NCBI RefSeq assembly: GCF_030123065.1
Contig: NZ_CP126093.1
Location: 2,360,001-2,424,000 of the forward strand
DNA from: Neobacillus sp. DY30
Lineage (GTDB): Bacteria > Bacillota > Bacilli > Bacillales > Cytobacillaceae
Reading direction: 5' to 3'
DNA length: 64,000 bases
Positions 8,859 to 17,095 of this stretch are shown here, piece after piece. Every line of letters starts with the position of its first letter. Positions within the stretch are counted from its first letter, which is position 1. The notes beneath the pieces were generated by a model that saw nothing but the letters and a program-made list of their open reading frames with translations, had not been told where the DNA came from and ran no database searches. Both the position numbers and the translations under genes were made by a program.

Positions 8859-9893
8859 TTGAAAAAGAAAGTTGCGATTATTGGAGCAGGACAAGTAGCT
8901 GAAAAAGTCCATGTTGCCTATTATCAAACAAGAGAAGAACTAGAAATTGTCGCAGTTGTTGGTCCAAATCCTGATAAGGTGAAGGAATTCGCTGAGAGAA
9001 ATCATATTCCACATTTTTATACGGATGCAGAAGAAATGTATGCAGCTGAGAAGCCGGATATTGTGAGTATTTGTAGCCCAAACCGATTCCATTGTGAGAA
9101 TGTTCTACAGGCGATTGCCCATGGCTGCGATGTGATGTGTGAAAAACCGCCAGCTATTTCTGCTGCTGAAGCAAAGGAAATGAAAGAAGCAGCAGAACGA
9201 AACCATTGTTTGCTTGCGTATGATTTTCATCACCGGTTTGCAGAGGATGTTGCCATTCTTCGTGAAAAAGTCAAGGACGGTGTCCTGGGTGATGTCTATG
9301 TGACGAAAGCAAAGGCTTTGCGCCGTTGTGGAATCCCAGGATGGGGAACTTTTACAAATAAGAAAGTTCAAGGCGGTGGCCCTCTTATTGATTTGGGGGC
9401 GCATATGCTCGACGCAGCCCTCTATGTACTTGGATTCCCGAAAATCGAGAAGGTTACGGCTAAAATGTATCAAAAGATTGGAACGAAAAAATCAAAAGGT
9501 ACTCTCGGAGAATGGGATCCTGCTAAATTTGAAGTTGAAGATTCCCTGTTTGGATTTATCGAACTTGAAGGCGGCCGCTTGTTACAAATTGAAACATCCT
9601 TTGCCTTAAATATAAAAGAAGACTCAGTGATGAACGTAGAGTTCTGTGGCGACCAAGCTGGTGCGACACTTTTTCCTACCCAAATCTATACAGATGAAGG
9701 AGGCGAGCTTGTTTCGCTTTTGAACAGAGAATTGGCTGATCCTGATCGCCATCAGAAAAGCATGGAAGCATTTGTGGACCGCTGCTTGGGCAAGGATGTC
9801 ATGGTGGCAGATGGAAAGCAAGGATACGTCATCCAACAATTAATCGAGGCGTTGTACCAATCTGCTGAAAAAGGTGAAAGTGTATCATTATGA
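8859..9893 (+). CDS. ycjS: Gfo/Idh/MocA-family oxidoreductase, D-glucoside 3-dehydrogenase-like
   Basis: 344 residues beginning at TTG (8859) nine bases after AAAGGAGG. The N-terminal Rossmann motif GAGQVAEKVH binds NAD, the EKPPAIS segment carries the conserved EKP lysine, and a C-terminal alpha/beta dimerisation domain follows. E. coli YcjS interconverts glucosides and 3-keto-glucosides, completing the guloside-to-glucoside route with YcjQ and YcjR. Its stop overlaps the start of the next gene (ATGA, 9890-9893). Confidence 0.82.
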   Translation: MKKKVAIIGAGQVAEKVHVAYYQTREELEIVAVVGPNPDKVKEFAERNHIPHFYTDAEEMYAAEKPDIVSICSPNRFHCENVLQAIAHGCDVMCEKPPAISAAEAKEMKEAAERNHCLLAYDFHHRFAEDVAILREKVKDGVLGDVYVTKAKALRRCGIPGWGTFTNKKVQGGGPLIDLGAHMLDAALYVLGFPKIEKVTAKMYQKIGTKKSKGTLGEWDPAKFEVEDSLFGFIELEGGRLLQIETSFALNIKEDSVMNVEFCGDQAGATLFPTQIYTDEGGELVSLLNRELADPDRHQKSMEAFVDRCLGKDVMVADGKQGYVIQQLIEALYQSAEKGESVSL

Positions 9894-12112
9894 AAACTAA
9901 ACAAGTAATATACGACAATTATTTTGATCTACACTCTCTAAATAAATACTCAAGTGTTATGGCTTTAGGAAATGGATATTTAGGTGTCCGTGCAGCACAT
10001 GAGGAGAACTATACAGGTCAAACCCGCGGGATGTATGTGGCAGGTGTCTATAATAAAGCAAGTGCAAATGACACGTCAGATCTTGTTAATTTACCCGACA
10101 TTTCTGGTATGTTGATTGAGATTGACGGAAAGATTTTTTCCATGCTGGAAGGAGATGTGCTTTCTTATCAGCGAGCTTTAAGATTAGAAACAGGTGAGCT
10201 AAGACGAGAGTTCATTTGGAAAGACAAAACAGGGGCACGTTTCCAATTTGTTTTTCAACGTTTTGTTGCCAAGAATCAGTTACATTTGCTTGCATCGAAG
10301 GTAACAGTTACAAGTTTGGACCAGCCAGCGAGAATTAAGATTATTACCGGAATTGATGCTCAGCAGACAAACTTTGGGAAACAACATTTAATAGAAGAAA
10401 GTGTCCGGGTTTTTAACGAAGAGATCCTTCAAGGAGTGTATCAAACGACGGAAACCGGAATTACGATTGCGATAGCGGCCAGCATACATGCTCCTGAGGG
10501 AAGCCGTATTTCTTTTTCCGCAAAAAACCGCCAATTGAATGCAGCGATTGTTCAGGATATCGAAAAAGAAGAGCCATTTGTTTTTGAGAAAATCGGAACC
10601 GTTTACACTTCGCTCGAAATTGCAAATCCGGAAAGTGCAGGTTTAGCAGATCTTGAGGCTAATAGCTTGCTAGGTTATGAGGCTCTGCTTGAAAAGTCTA
10701 CTAGTGCATGGCAGGAGTTTTGGTTGCAAAAGGGCATTGAAATTCAATCTACAGATGCATTCGACCAGACCGCTATGGATTTTGCTCTCTATCACATGGA
10801 GATTATGACGCCTGCTCATGACGAGCGTTTCAGTGTCGGTGCCAAAGGGTTAACAGGGGAAGGATATAAAGGGCATGTCTTTTGGGACACCGAAATTTTT
10901 ATTACTCCTTTTCATCTGTTCACAGAGCCAGAAACCGCGAAGAAGCTTTTGCGTTACCGGTACCTCCATTTGCAGAAGGCAAAGGAAAAGGCGGCCCAAA
11001 ACGGATATGAAGGTGCGTTATTCCCATGGGAAAGTGCATTATCTGGAAAAGAGGAAACACCGGAGTTTGCAGCGATCAACATACGGACAGGAACTCGACA
11101 AAAGGTAGCCTCTGCACTAAGTGAGCATCATATCGTTGCGGATATTGCCTTTGCAGTTGTTCAGTATTTCCAAAACACATTAGATGAAGAGTTCATGAAA
11201 AATGAAGGCCTTGCACTGCTTAAAGAAACGGCACAGTTTTGGATTAGCCGTGCAGTAGAAGAAGGTGACAAGCTTTCCATCAAAGATGTAATCGGGCCGG
11301 ATGAGTACACAGAGCACATTGACAACAATGCCTATACGAATTACATGGCGTACTACAATGTAGAACAAGCCCTTTATTTTATCAATCAATTCCACGATGC
11401 TGACGAACAGTTTGTCAGCCGAGGAAAGGACTTTTTGAACTGTTTGTATCTTCCAAAGCCTAATGAAAACAAGATCATTCCGCAGGATGATACCTTTTTA
11501 TCGAAGCCTGAAATTGACTTGACCCCGTATAAACAAACACAGGGAAGTCAGGCAATTTTGCTGGATTATTCGCGTGCTGAGGTCAATGAAATGCAGATTT
11601 TAAAACAAGCAGATACCGTTATGCTGCTGTATCTATTACCGGATCTGTTTCCAAAAGAAGTTGTCGCGAAGAACCTCTATTATTACGAAGAGCATACGAT
11701 TCATGATTCTTCGCTCAGCAAGGCAATCCACGCGATTGTTGCAGCCCGGTGCGACGACGAGGAAGCAGCTTACCGATTCTTTAAGGAAGCATGCTTAATC
11801 GATTTGGGGCCAAATCCGCATTCTTCTGATGAGGGCATCCACGCAGCCTCTTTAGGCGCTATTTGGCTGACTGCCATGTTTGGTTTTGCCAATATGTCAC
11901 AGGTTGCGGAACGCCTTACTTTTAACCCTAAGTTACCGAAAAACTGGTCGGAACTGACCTTTCCACTTACTTATCAGGGGCGGAAACTTACTGTTAAGAT
12001 GACTCACGAGCATTTTGAGATTACGAAGCTATCAGGGCCCGATTTAGATATTGAGATTAACGGTAGGGAATATCGTTTGAGTGACCGGGTTGAAGATGAA
12101 ATTAAGAAATAG
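9890..12112 (+). CDS. ycjT: GH65 glycoside phosphorylase, kojibiose phosphorylase-like
   Basis: 740 residues, full-length GH65: N-terminal beta-sandwich, linker helix, (alpha/alpha)6 barrel and a small C-terminal beta domain. The acid catalyst is Glu472 in VIGPDEYTEH; FWDTEIF (331-337) and the phosphate-site KQADTVML segment are present. It uses phosphate with inversion to give beta-glucose 1-phosphate, the substrate of the next gene product. E. coli YcjT is specific for kojibiose (alpha-1,2). Maltose or trehalose phosphorylase cannot be excluded from motifs, but the surrounding ycj order favours kojibiose or a kojibiosyl glycoside. ATGA overlap with ycjS. Confidence 0.87.
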   Translation: MKTKQVIYDNYFDLHSLNKYSSVMALGNGYLGVRAAHEENYTGQTRGMYVAGVYNKASANDTSDLVNLPDISGMLIEIDGKIFSMLEGDVLSYQRALRLETGELRREFIWKDKTGARFQFVFQRFVAKNQLHLLASKVTVTSLDQPARIKIITGIDAQQTNFGKQHLIEESVRVFNEEILQGVYQTTETGITIAIAASIHAPEGSRISFSAKNRQLNAAIVQDIEKEEPFVFEKIGTVYTSLEIANPESAGLADLEANSLLGYEALLEKSTSAWQEFWLQKGIEIQSTDAFDQTAMDFALYHMEIMTPAHDERFSVGAKGLTGEGYKGHVFWDTEIFITPFHLFTEPETAKKLLRYRYLHLQKAKEKAAQNGYEGALFPWESALSGKEETPEFAAINIRTGTRQKVASALSEHHIVADIAFAVVQYFQNTLDEEFMKNEGLALLKETAQFWISRAVEEGDKLSIKDVIGPDEYTEHIDNNAYTNYMAYYNVEQALYFINQFHDADEQFVSRGKDFLNCLYLPKPNENKIIPQDDTFLSKPEIDLTPYKQTQGSQAILLDYSRAEVNEMQILKQADTVMLLYLLPDLFPKEVVAKNLYYYEEHTIHDSSLSKAIHAIVAARCDDEEAAYRFFKEACLIDLGPNPHSSDEGIHAASLGAIWLTAMFGFANMSQVAERLTFNPKLPKNWSELTFPLTYQGRKLTVKMTHEHFEITKLSGPDLDIEINGREYRLSDRVEDEIKK

Positions 12113-12123
12113 GGGAATGAGAT

Positions 12124-12795
12124 ATGGAAAAAAACCGTATAGAAGCAGTTGTTTTTGACCTGGATGGAGTGATTACCGACACGGCGCATTATCATTTCCT
12201 TGCATGGAAGCAGCTTGCAGAAGAAGTGGGAATTACGATTGATGAGGTATTTAATGAGAGACTGAAAGGCATCAGCCGCATGGATTCCCTTGAGTTAATT
12301 TTATTAGAGGGCAATCGGGAGAATGATTTTACCTTAGCAGAAAAAGAAGAAATGGCAACCAAAAAGAATCTGCACTACTGTGAGTTCTTAAAGGAATTAT
12401 CACCAGAGGCAGTTTTGCCGGGCATTCTAGAATTAATTGCTGCGATCAAAGCTGAGGGGATTTCAATTGGACTTGCTTCCGTTTCAAAAAATGCAGAGAC
12501 GGTATTAAAGGCGCTTCAGTTAGAAGCAGCATTTGATTACTGTGCAGATGCAGCCAAAATTAGCAAATCAAAGCCAGATCCAGAGATTTTCCTTACAGCC
12601 TGCAAAGGACTTGGAGCCAATCCAGCCTTTTCAATTGGTATTGAAGATGCCCAAGCGGGGATTCAAGCGATAAAAGCTAGCGGCATGTTTGCAGTTGGCG
12701 TCGGCGATTATCTGGAAGGTGCGGATTACAAGGTCGAAGCCACATCTCAACTTGATTGGGAGATAATAAAAGAAAGATATTTCGCTAGATTATAA
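12124..12795 (+). CDS. ycjU: Beta-phosphoglucomutase
   Basis: 223 residues, HAD superfamily subclass I. The FDLDGVITDTA motif gives nucleophile Asp12 and acid/base Asp14. The helical cap follows, with ASVSKN carrying motif II Ser, SKSKPDPEIF motif III Lys, and GIEDAQAGIQA the metal-binding motif IV. It converts beta-glucose 1-phosphate from the GH65 phosphorylase to glucose 6-phosphate. Lies 11 bp after ycjT and ends the main transcript at the terminator just downstream. Confidence 0.92.
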   Translation: MEKNRIEAVVFDLDGVITDTAHYHFLAWKQLAEEVGITIDEVFNERLKGISRMDSLELILLEGNRENDFTLAEKEEMATKKNLHYCEFLKELSPEAVLPGILELIAAIKAEGISIGLASVSKNAETVLKALQLEAAFDYCADAAKISKSKPDPEIFLTACKGLGANPAFSIGIEDAQAGIQAIKASGMFAVGVGDYLEGADYKVEATSQLDWEIIKERYFARL

Positions 12796-12805
12796 TTTAA
12801 ATAAG

Positions 12806-12836
12806 CCTGTAGACAAATGTTTACAGGTGTTTTTTA
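12806..12836 (+). terminator. Intrinsic terminator after ycjU
   Basis: CCTGTAGACA (12806-12815) pairs with TGTTTACAGG (12818-12827), followed by TGTTTTTT. It separates ycjU from the glycerate kinase gene, so the kinase depends on read-through or its own promoter. An in-frame ATG at 12817 lies inside this hairpin and is an unlikely start. Confidence 0.75.
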
Positions 12837-12861
12837 TAAGAAAAAGAGGGGGAGCAGGCAG

Positions 12862-14016
12862 TTGAATATTTTAGTTGCAATGGATTCTTTAAAGGGAAGC
12901 TTATCATCTGTCGAAGCAAATAAGGCCATCGCTGAAGGATTTTCAGCCATTAATTCAGATTTTAATATTGTGACGGTGCCAATTGCTGATGGTGGCGAGG
13001 GTACCGTAGAGGCGCTAGTACATGCGACAAATGGACAATTTATTGAAAAAATTGTTACAGGACCCTTAGGGCAACCGGTGAACGCACGATTCGGAATTTT
13101 AGGGGACAAGAAGACTGCAGTTATTGAGATTGCGGAAGCATGTGGATTACCATTATTATCTGTTGAGAAGCGTAATCCTCTGTTAACAACTTCCTTTGGT
13201 GTCGGGGAACTTATTTTAGAAGCGGTGGAACAGGGCTGCCATGATATTATCATCGGTCTTGGCGGCAGTGCCACCAATGATGCTGGAGTTGGAATGCTGC
13301 AGGCACTAGGGTATCAATTTTTTACTCTAGAGGGTGAACTTGTTGGATTTAGCGGAGATGAGCTAAAGAAAATTGCAAGGATAGATACGAGCGCTGTTCC
13401 CGATCAGGTGAAAAACTTGAAGTTTCGTGTTGCTTGTGATGTAAATAATCCGTTATATGGCTTGAATGGTGCGGCTTATATTTATGGGCCACAAAAAGGA
13501 GCAACACCAGAAATAGTAAAGGAATTAGATGATGGCCTTCGGAATTTTGCTGCAGTGGTTTGGGAACAGGTGGGTAAGGATTTGCAGCAGATACCAGGAG
13601 CGGGTGCTGCCGGTGGGTTGGGAGCGGCTTTTGCAGGTTTCTTAGGTGCTGAACTGGAATCCGGTGTACAGCTGATACTTGATTACGCGAGGTTGGAGGA
13701 AAAGCTACAGGGAGTGAACCTTACGATTACAGGTGAGGGGAAACTTGATGGTCAAACGTCAATGGGTAAAGCCCCGGCAGGAATTGCAGATCTTTCCAAA
13801 AAGCATGGAATACCTGTTATTGCGCTTGCTGGAGATATATCAGAAGGAAATCCTTCCCTGCATGAGTCAGGAATCACCTCGTACTTTACCATCGTGAGCG
13901 GGCCTGTTGACTTAGAAACAGCAATTAATCCAGAAGTAACCAGGTTAAACTTAAGGCGAACAGCAGAGCAAATAGGCAGGTTTTTAATAAAGTTTGATTT
14001 TCAATTGATTCATTAA
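12862..14016 (+). CDS. glxK: Glycerate kinase (GlxK/GarK family)
   Basis: 384 residues from TTG at 12862, preceded by AGAGGGGGAG. The in-frame ATG at 12817 would place the first residues in a terminator hairpin and add a tail not seen in the family. Family motifs: ILVAMDSLKGSLSS at the N-terminus, ADGGEGTVEA, GLGGSATNDAGVG and GAAGGLGAAFAGF. It phosphorylates D-glycerate with ATP (2-phosphoglycerate in this family), feeding glycolysis. Its place directly after the ycj genes is the best local evidence that the first enzyme releases glycerate. Confidence 0.88.
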   Translation: MNILVAMDSLKGSLSSVEANKAIAEGFSAINSDFNIVTVPIADGGEGTVEALVHATNGQFIEKIVTGPLGQPVNARFGILGDKKTAVIEIAEACGLPLLSVEKRNPLLTTSFGVGELILEAVEQGCHDIIIGLGGSATNDAGVGMLQALGYQFFTLEGELVGFSGDELKKIARIDTSAVPDQVKNLKFRVACDVNNPLYGLNGAAYIYGPQKGATPEIVKELDDGLRNFAAVVWEQVGKDLQQIPGAGAAGGLGAAFAGFLGAELESGVQLILDYARLEEKLQGVNLTITGEGKLDGQTSMGKAPAGIADLSKKHGIPVIALAGDISEGNPSLHESGITSYFTIVSGPVDLETAINPEVTRLNLRRTAEQIGRFLIKFDFQLIH

Positions 14017-14246
14017 AAAAATATGCTCCTTTATGTTACTTCAAAACACAATGTGGTGGTCAATCAAAATTTCCTTTCGAATTAAGACTCATATTAAAAT
14101 AAGCTCTATCAATAAAAAAATAACATTCATCAGCTTGTTTTTCTAAATAAACTAAAAACTTTAAAGGATAAAGTCCATATAATTGTGTAAAAAGAAAGAG
14201 TCATTTTATTCACTCTTGGCAACACTGTTTTCAACCACGATAAACA

Positions 14247-14521
14247 ATGAAAAGAGGAATTAAAATGACTCAGTTACAGTTTAACCTAGATTTAGACCTT
14301 TTAAAAGAATCTGTTATCAATTCTAATCTGGATATGGTGATTAAATCAGCGATTGTCTTAGTCATTAATGAAGTCATGGAAAATAAAAGGGACAATTATT
14401 TGCGTGCGGCTTCTTTTGAACGGTCTCCAGACCGCCGAGACTACCGAAACGGCTACTATGAACGTGAATTGATTCTAGGTATTGGAAACTAAAACTAAAG
14501 GTACCAAGGACCAGAAATGGT
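14247..14521 (+). mobile_element. IS256-family transposase remnant, frameshifted and truncated
   Basis: The first 81 codons match the N-terminus of IS256/Mutator-type transposases (MTQLQFNLDLDLLKES..., then SPDRRDYRNGYYEREL). At ~14488 one A appears to be missing from what should be a Gly-Lys-Leu codon series. Reading past it in the shifted frame continues the family sequence (KLKLKVPRTRNG) to ~14520, where homology stops at the junction with the PBP fragment. The remaining ~300 residues and the right end of the element are gone, so it is inactive. No inverted terminal repeat pair is visible. Confidence 0.85.
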
Positions 14522-14575
14522 ATAAATAAGTCAATTGGAAGAAAGATTCTCGATTATTATTTTCAGAATAAGTAA
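14519..14575 (+). pseudogene. Remnant of a PBP gene 3' end, copy of 280-336
   Basis: 57 bases align without gaps to 280-336 with 54 matches. In frame, both end with ..RKILD(F/Y)YFQNK and stop; the three differences are one silent and two conservative (Thr to Ser, Phe to Tyr), as expected from a once functional paralogue. The upstream part of the gene is missing and replaced by the IS256 fragment; the breakpoint GGT is shared by both parents. Confidence 0.85.
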
Positions 14576-14586
14576 ATGTATGAAAG

Positions 14587-14610
14587 AGCTGCTCCGAATA
14601 TAGAGCAGCT
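14587..14610 (+). terminator. Hairpin behind the PBP remnant
   Basis: AGCTGCTC (14587-14594) pairs with GAGCAGCT (14603-14610), with only a short T-rich tail. Probably the old terminator of the lost PBP copy; the sequence after the left-hand PBP gene has a partly similar GAAAAGCTGCT. Confidence 0.45.
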
Positions 14611-14734
14611 ATTTCCACGTGTTGTATTTACTTTTTTCTTTTCACAAAAGGGATATCTTCTTTCGTGAACGGAAATTTTAATAAAGAAAAGCGTTAACCT
14701 AAATAAAGGAATTAACTCCAACGGAGGAAAAACA

Positions 14735-15487
14735 ATGAAAAAAAAGGTAACCATCATAGGCGGGGCTGGGACAATTGGAACGATTTTATACAAAGGGCTC
14801 CGTGACAAATATCATATCGTTATCCTAGATAAAAATGTTCCTGAGCATTCGGACGAATTTGTAGAAGTTGATGCCACTAATTTTAATATGCTACTAGAGA
14901 GCATCCCGAAAGATTCCGAGGCCCTTATTAATTTACTTACCATAAAAACTGAAAATGATTTAAACAATGTCCAGGAGTTCCATAAGATGACCAATATTCA
15001 CTTTATTTCTTCTTTCTATGTGTTACATGCAGCCATAACATTAGGAATTCCTAAAGTAGTTTATGCAAGCAGTAATCATACAACTGATTATTATGAGAAA
15101 AACGGGTTTTCATCATTAGGCAGGGAGATCAACACCAATGATTTTCCTTCATCCCGTGGACTTTACGGGGTTTTAAAATTTGCTTCTGAAAATATTGGTC
15201 AAATATTGGCTCTGCAGACAAACAATCTTTCAATCATTAATTTGCGAATTGGAAGTGTACATCCGGATGAGGAAAAAGCAGTGAAAGAAGATGAACGTCT
15301 ACTTCGGACTTTGTTGTCTCATGAAGATACAGTTCAGCTTTTTGAAATAGCTCTTCAGTCAAGCGTTAGGTTTGGAACCTATTATGGTGTTTCTGATAAC
15401 CCTGGTAAACCTTGGTCAACGGAAAGTGCCATGCGAGAGCTTGGCTTTATTTCAAAGGTTAATTCAACAGACATTGAAAAATGTTAA
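14735..15487 (+). CDS. udh: Uronate dehydrogenase-like NAD-dependent SDR
   Basis: 250 residues, extended short-chain dehydrogenase. GGAGTIG (res 9-15) is the NAD-binding motif; VYASSNHTTDYYEK resembles the SSNHxxGFY signature of uronate dehydrogenases and YGVLK is the YxxxK catalytic pair. Udh oxidises D-galacturonate or D-glucuronate to the aldarolactone. GGAGG precedes the ATG. It lies upstream of uxaC, and the first uronate operator overlaps its stop codon. No aldarate-pathway partner genes are seen here, so the product's fate is unclear; a related sugar-acid epimerase or dehydrogenase is the alternative. Confidence 0.72.
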   Translation: MKKKVTIIGGAGTIGTILYKGLRDKYHIVILDKNVPEHSDEFVEVDATNFNMLLESIPKDSEALINLLTIKTENDLNNVQEFHKMTNIHFISSFYVLHAAITLGIPKVVYASSNHTTDYYEKNGFSSLGREINTNDFPSSRGLYGVLKFASENIGQILALQTNNLSIINLRIGSVHPDEEKAVKEDERLLRTLLSHEDTVQLFEIALQSSVRFGTYYGVSDNPGKPWSTESAMRELGFISKVNSTDIEKC

Positions 15488-15562
15488 CGTTAACATTCTC
15501 TGTTTACATTGGTCCACGAAATTGTTAGACTAAAAGTAAGTTAATTTGTTAACGTTAACATT
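15480..15562 (+). promoter_or_regulatory. uxaC promoter flanked by two LacI-type operators
   Basis: AATGTTAACGTTAACATT, a perfect 18-bp palindrome, lies at 15480-15497 and includes the udh stop codon. A second copy (TGTTAACGTTAACA) is at 15547-15560; centres are 65 bp apart. Between them sits TTTACA (15503-15508), 17 bp, TAGACT (15526-15531). The paired operators around one promoter suggest repression by looping, probably by the LacI regulator encoded at 17096. Confidence 0.82.
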
Positions 15563-15583
15563 TTAAAAATAGGATGGTGCAGA

Positions 15584-17020
15584 ATGGGAAAATTTATGGA
15601 TGAAAACTTTTTACTGAAAAATAAAACCGCAATCACTTTATTCCATGATTACGCAAAAGATATGCCAATTATTGATTACCACTGTCATTTAAGCCCGAAA
15701 GAAATCTATGAAAATAAAAAATTTAAAAATATTACGGAAGCCTGGTTGTATGGTGACCATTACAAATGGAGAGCCATGAGGGCGAATGGAATTGAAGAAG
15801 AATATATCACTGGTGGAGCAAGTGATTATGATAAATTTCTTGCTTGGGCAAAAACCATCCCGATGACCATTGGTAACCCTTTGTATAACTGGACCCATTT
15901 AGAATTACAACGTTTCTTCGGAATTTATGATATTTTGAATGAACAAAGTGCCCCGACTATTTGGGAAAAAGTAAATGCTAAATTAAACGAGGAAGGATTT
16001 CGTGTCAGGGATTTTATTAAAAATTCAAAGGTAAAAGTGGTTTGTACCACAGATGACCCGATCGACAACCTTGAATACCATCTAAAGTTAAGAGAAGAAA
16101 ATGACTATTCAGTAAGTGTTGTACCAGGTTTCAGACCGGATAAAGGATTAGAAATAAATCGAGAAGGCTTCATTGATTGGGTGGCTAAGCTTGGAGAAGC
16201 TGCAGAAATTGATATAAATAATTATGAAGATTACCTTGCTGCACTTGAATCACGCGTTCATTTTTTCCATGAGGCAGGCGGGCGAGTGTCAGATCATGCT
16301 TTAGATTCTATGGTATATGAAGAGGCGAGCTTTGAAGAAGTGGCTGAAATTTTTGCTAAAAGAACGTCTGGCAGTGTGATTTCTCTTGAAGCAGAAAAGA
16401 AGTTCAAAACGTTCACGTTAATTTATCTTGGGAAGCTATATGCAGAGCTCGACTGGGCGATGCAGTTCCATATCAATGCTCACCGTAACAATAATAGCAG
16501 GATGTTTAAGATTCTTGGTCCCGACACCGGTTATGATTCTATTAACGATGACCAGATTGCAAAGCCGTTAGTAAAAATTCTCGACGCGTTAGAGCAGGAA
16601 AACAAGCTTCCCAAAACCATTATTTATTCTTTAAATCCAGCCGATAATGTGGTAATTGCAAGTATCATTAATAGCTTTCAAGACGGCAGGACTCCAGGGA
16701 AAATTCAATTCGGTACAGCTTGGTGGTTCAACGATACAAAGGAAGGTATGCTTGAGCAGATGAAGGCATTGTCTTCCGTTGGTCTTTTCAGCCGGTTTAT
16801 CGGAATGCTTACTGACTCAAGGAGTTTCCTATCTTATACAAGACATGAATATTTCCGGAGACTGGTTTGTAATTTAATTGGAGAATGGGTTGAAAACGGT
16901 GAGGTTCCATGTGATATGGATTTACTTGGAAATATCGTTCAAGGAATATCCTATCACAATGCTAAAAATTATTTTGATTTTCAGGAAACAGCAAAAGTCG
17001 AACATATCTCTAATAATTAA
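15584..17020 (+). CDS. uxaC: Glucuronate/galacturonate isomerase
   Basis: 478 residues, the usual UxaC length. An amidohydrolase-like TIM barrel with the metal-binding DYHCHLSPKEI near the N-terminus and the family segments VVCTTDDP and QFHINAHRNNN. It isomerises D-galacturonate to D-tagaturonate and D-glucuronate to D-fructuronate in the cytoplasm, the first step of the Ashwell pathway. Start ATG with AGGATGG upstream. First gene under the paired uronate operators, followed by the regulator, uxaB and uxaA. Confidence 0.95.
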   Translation: MGKFMDENFLLKNKTAITLFHDYAKDMPIIDYHCHLSPKEIYENKKFKNITEAWLYGDHYKWRAMRANGIEEEYITGGASDYDKFLAWAKTIPMTIGNPLYNWTHLELQRFFGIYDILNEQSAPTIWEKVNAKLNEEGFRVRDFIKNSKVKVVCTTDDPIDNLEYHLKLREENDYSVSVVPGFRPDKGLEINREGFIDWVAKLGEAAEIDINNYEDYLAALESRVHFFHEAGGRVSDHALDSMVYEEASFEEVAEIFAKRTSGSVISLEAEKKFKTFTLIYLGKLYAELDWAMQFHINAHRNNNSRMFKILGPDTGYDSINDDQIAKPLVKILDALEQENKLPKTIIYSLNPADNVVIASIINSFQDGRTPGKIQFGTAWWFNDTKEGMLEQMKALSSVGLFSRFIGMLTDSRSFLSYTRHEYFRRLVCNLIGEWVENGEVPCDMDLLGNIVQGISYHNAKNYFDFQETAKVEHISNN

Positions 17021-17095
17021 TGGATAAGAGCTGGCGGGGCGGGGCAGATAAGGTATAATGAACGAAAATAGAGAATGCAAAAGGAAGGTCAGACA

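Noticed and set aside
12834..13277. A 147-codon minus-strand frame opposite the glycerate kinase
   Set aside because: Antisense shadow with Pro/Ser-rich composition and no start signals; the plus-strand gene has clear family motifs.
14686..14699. AAAAGCGTTAACCT before udh as a cre or uronate operator
   Set aside because: It matches only one half of either consensus; too weak to call.
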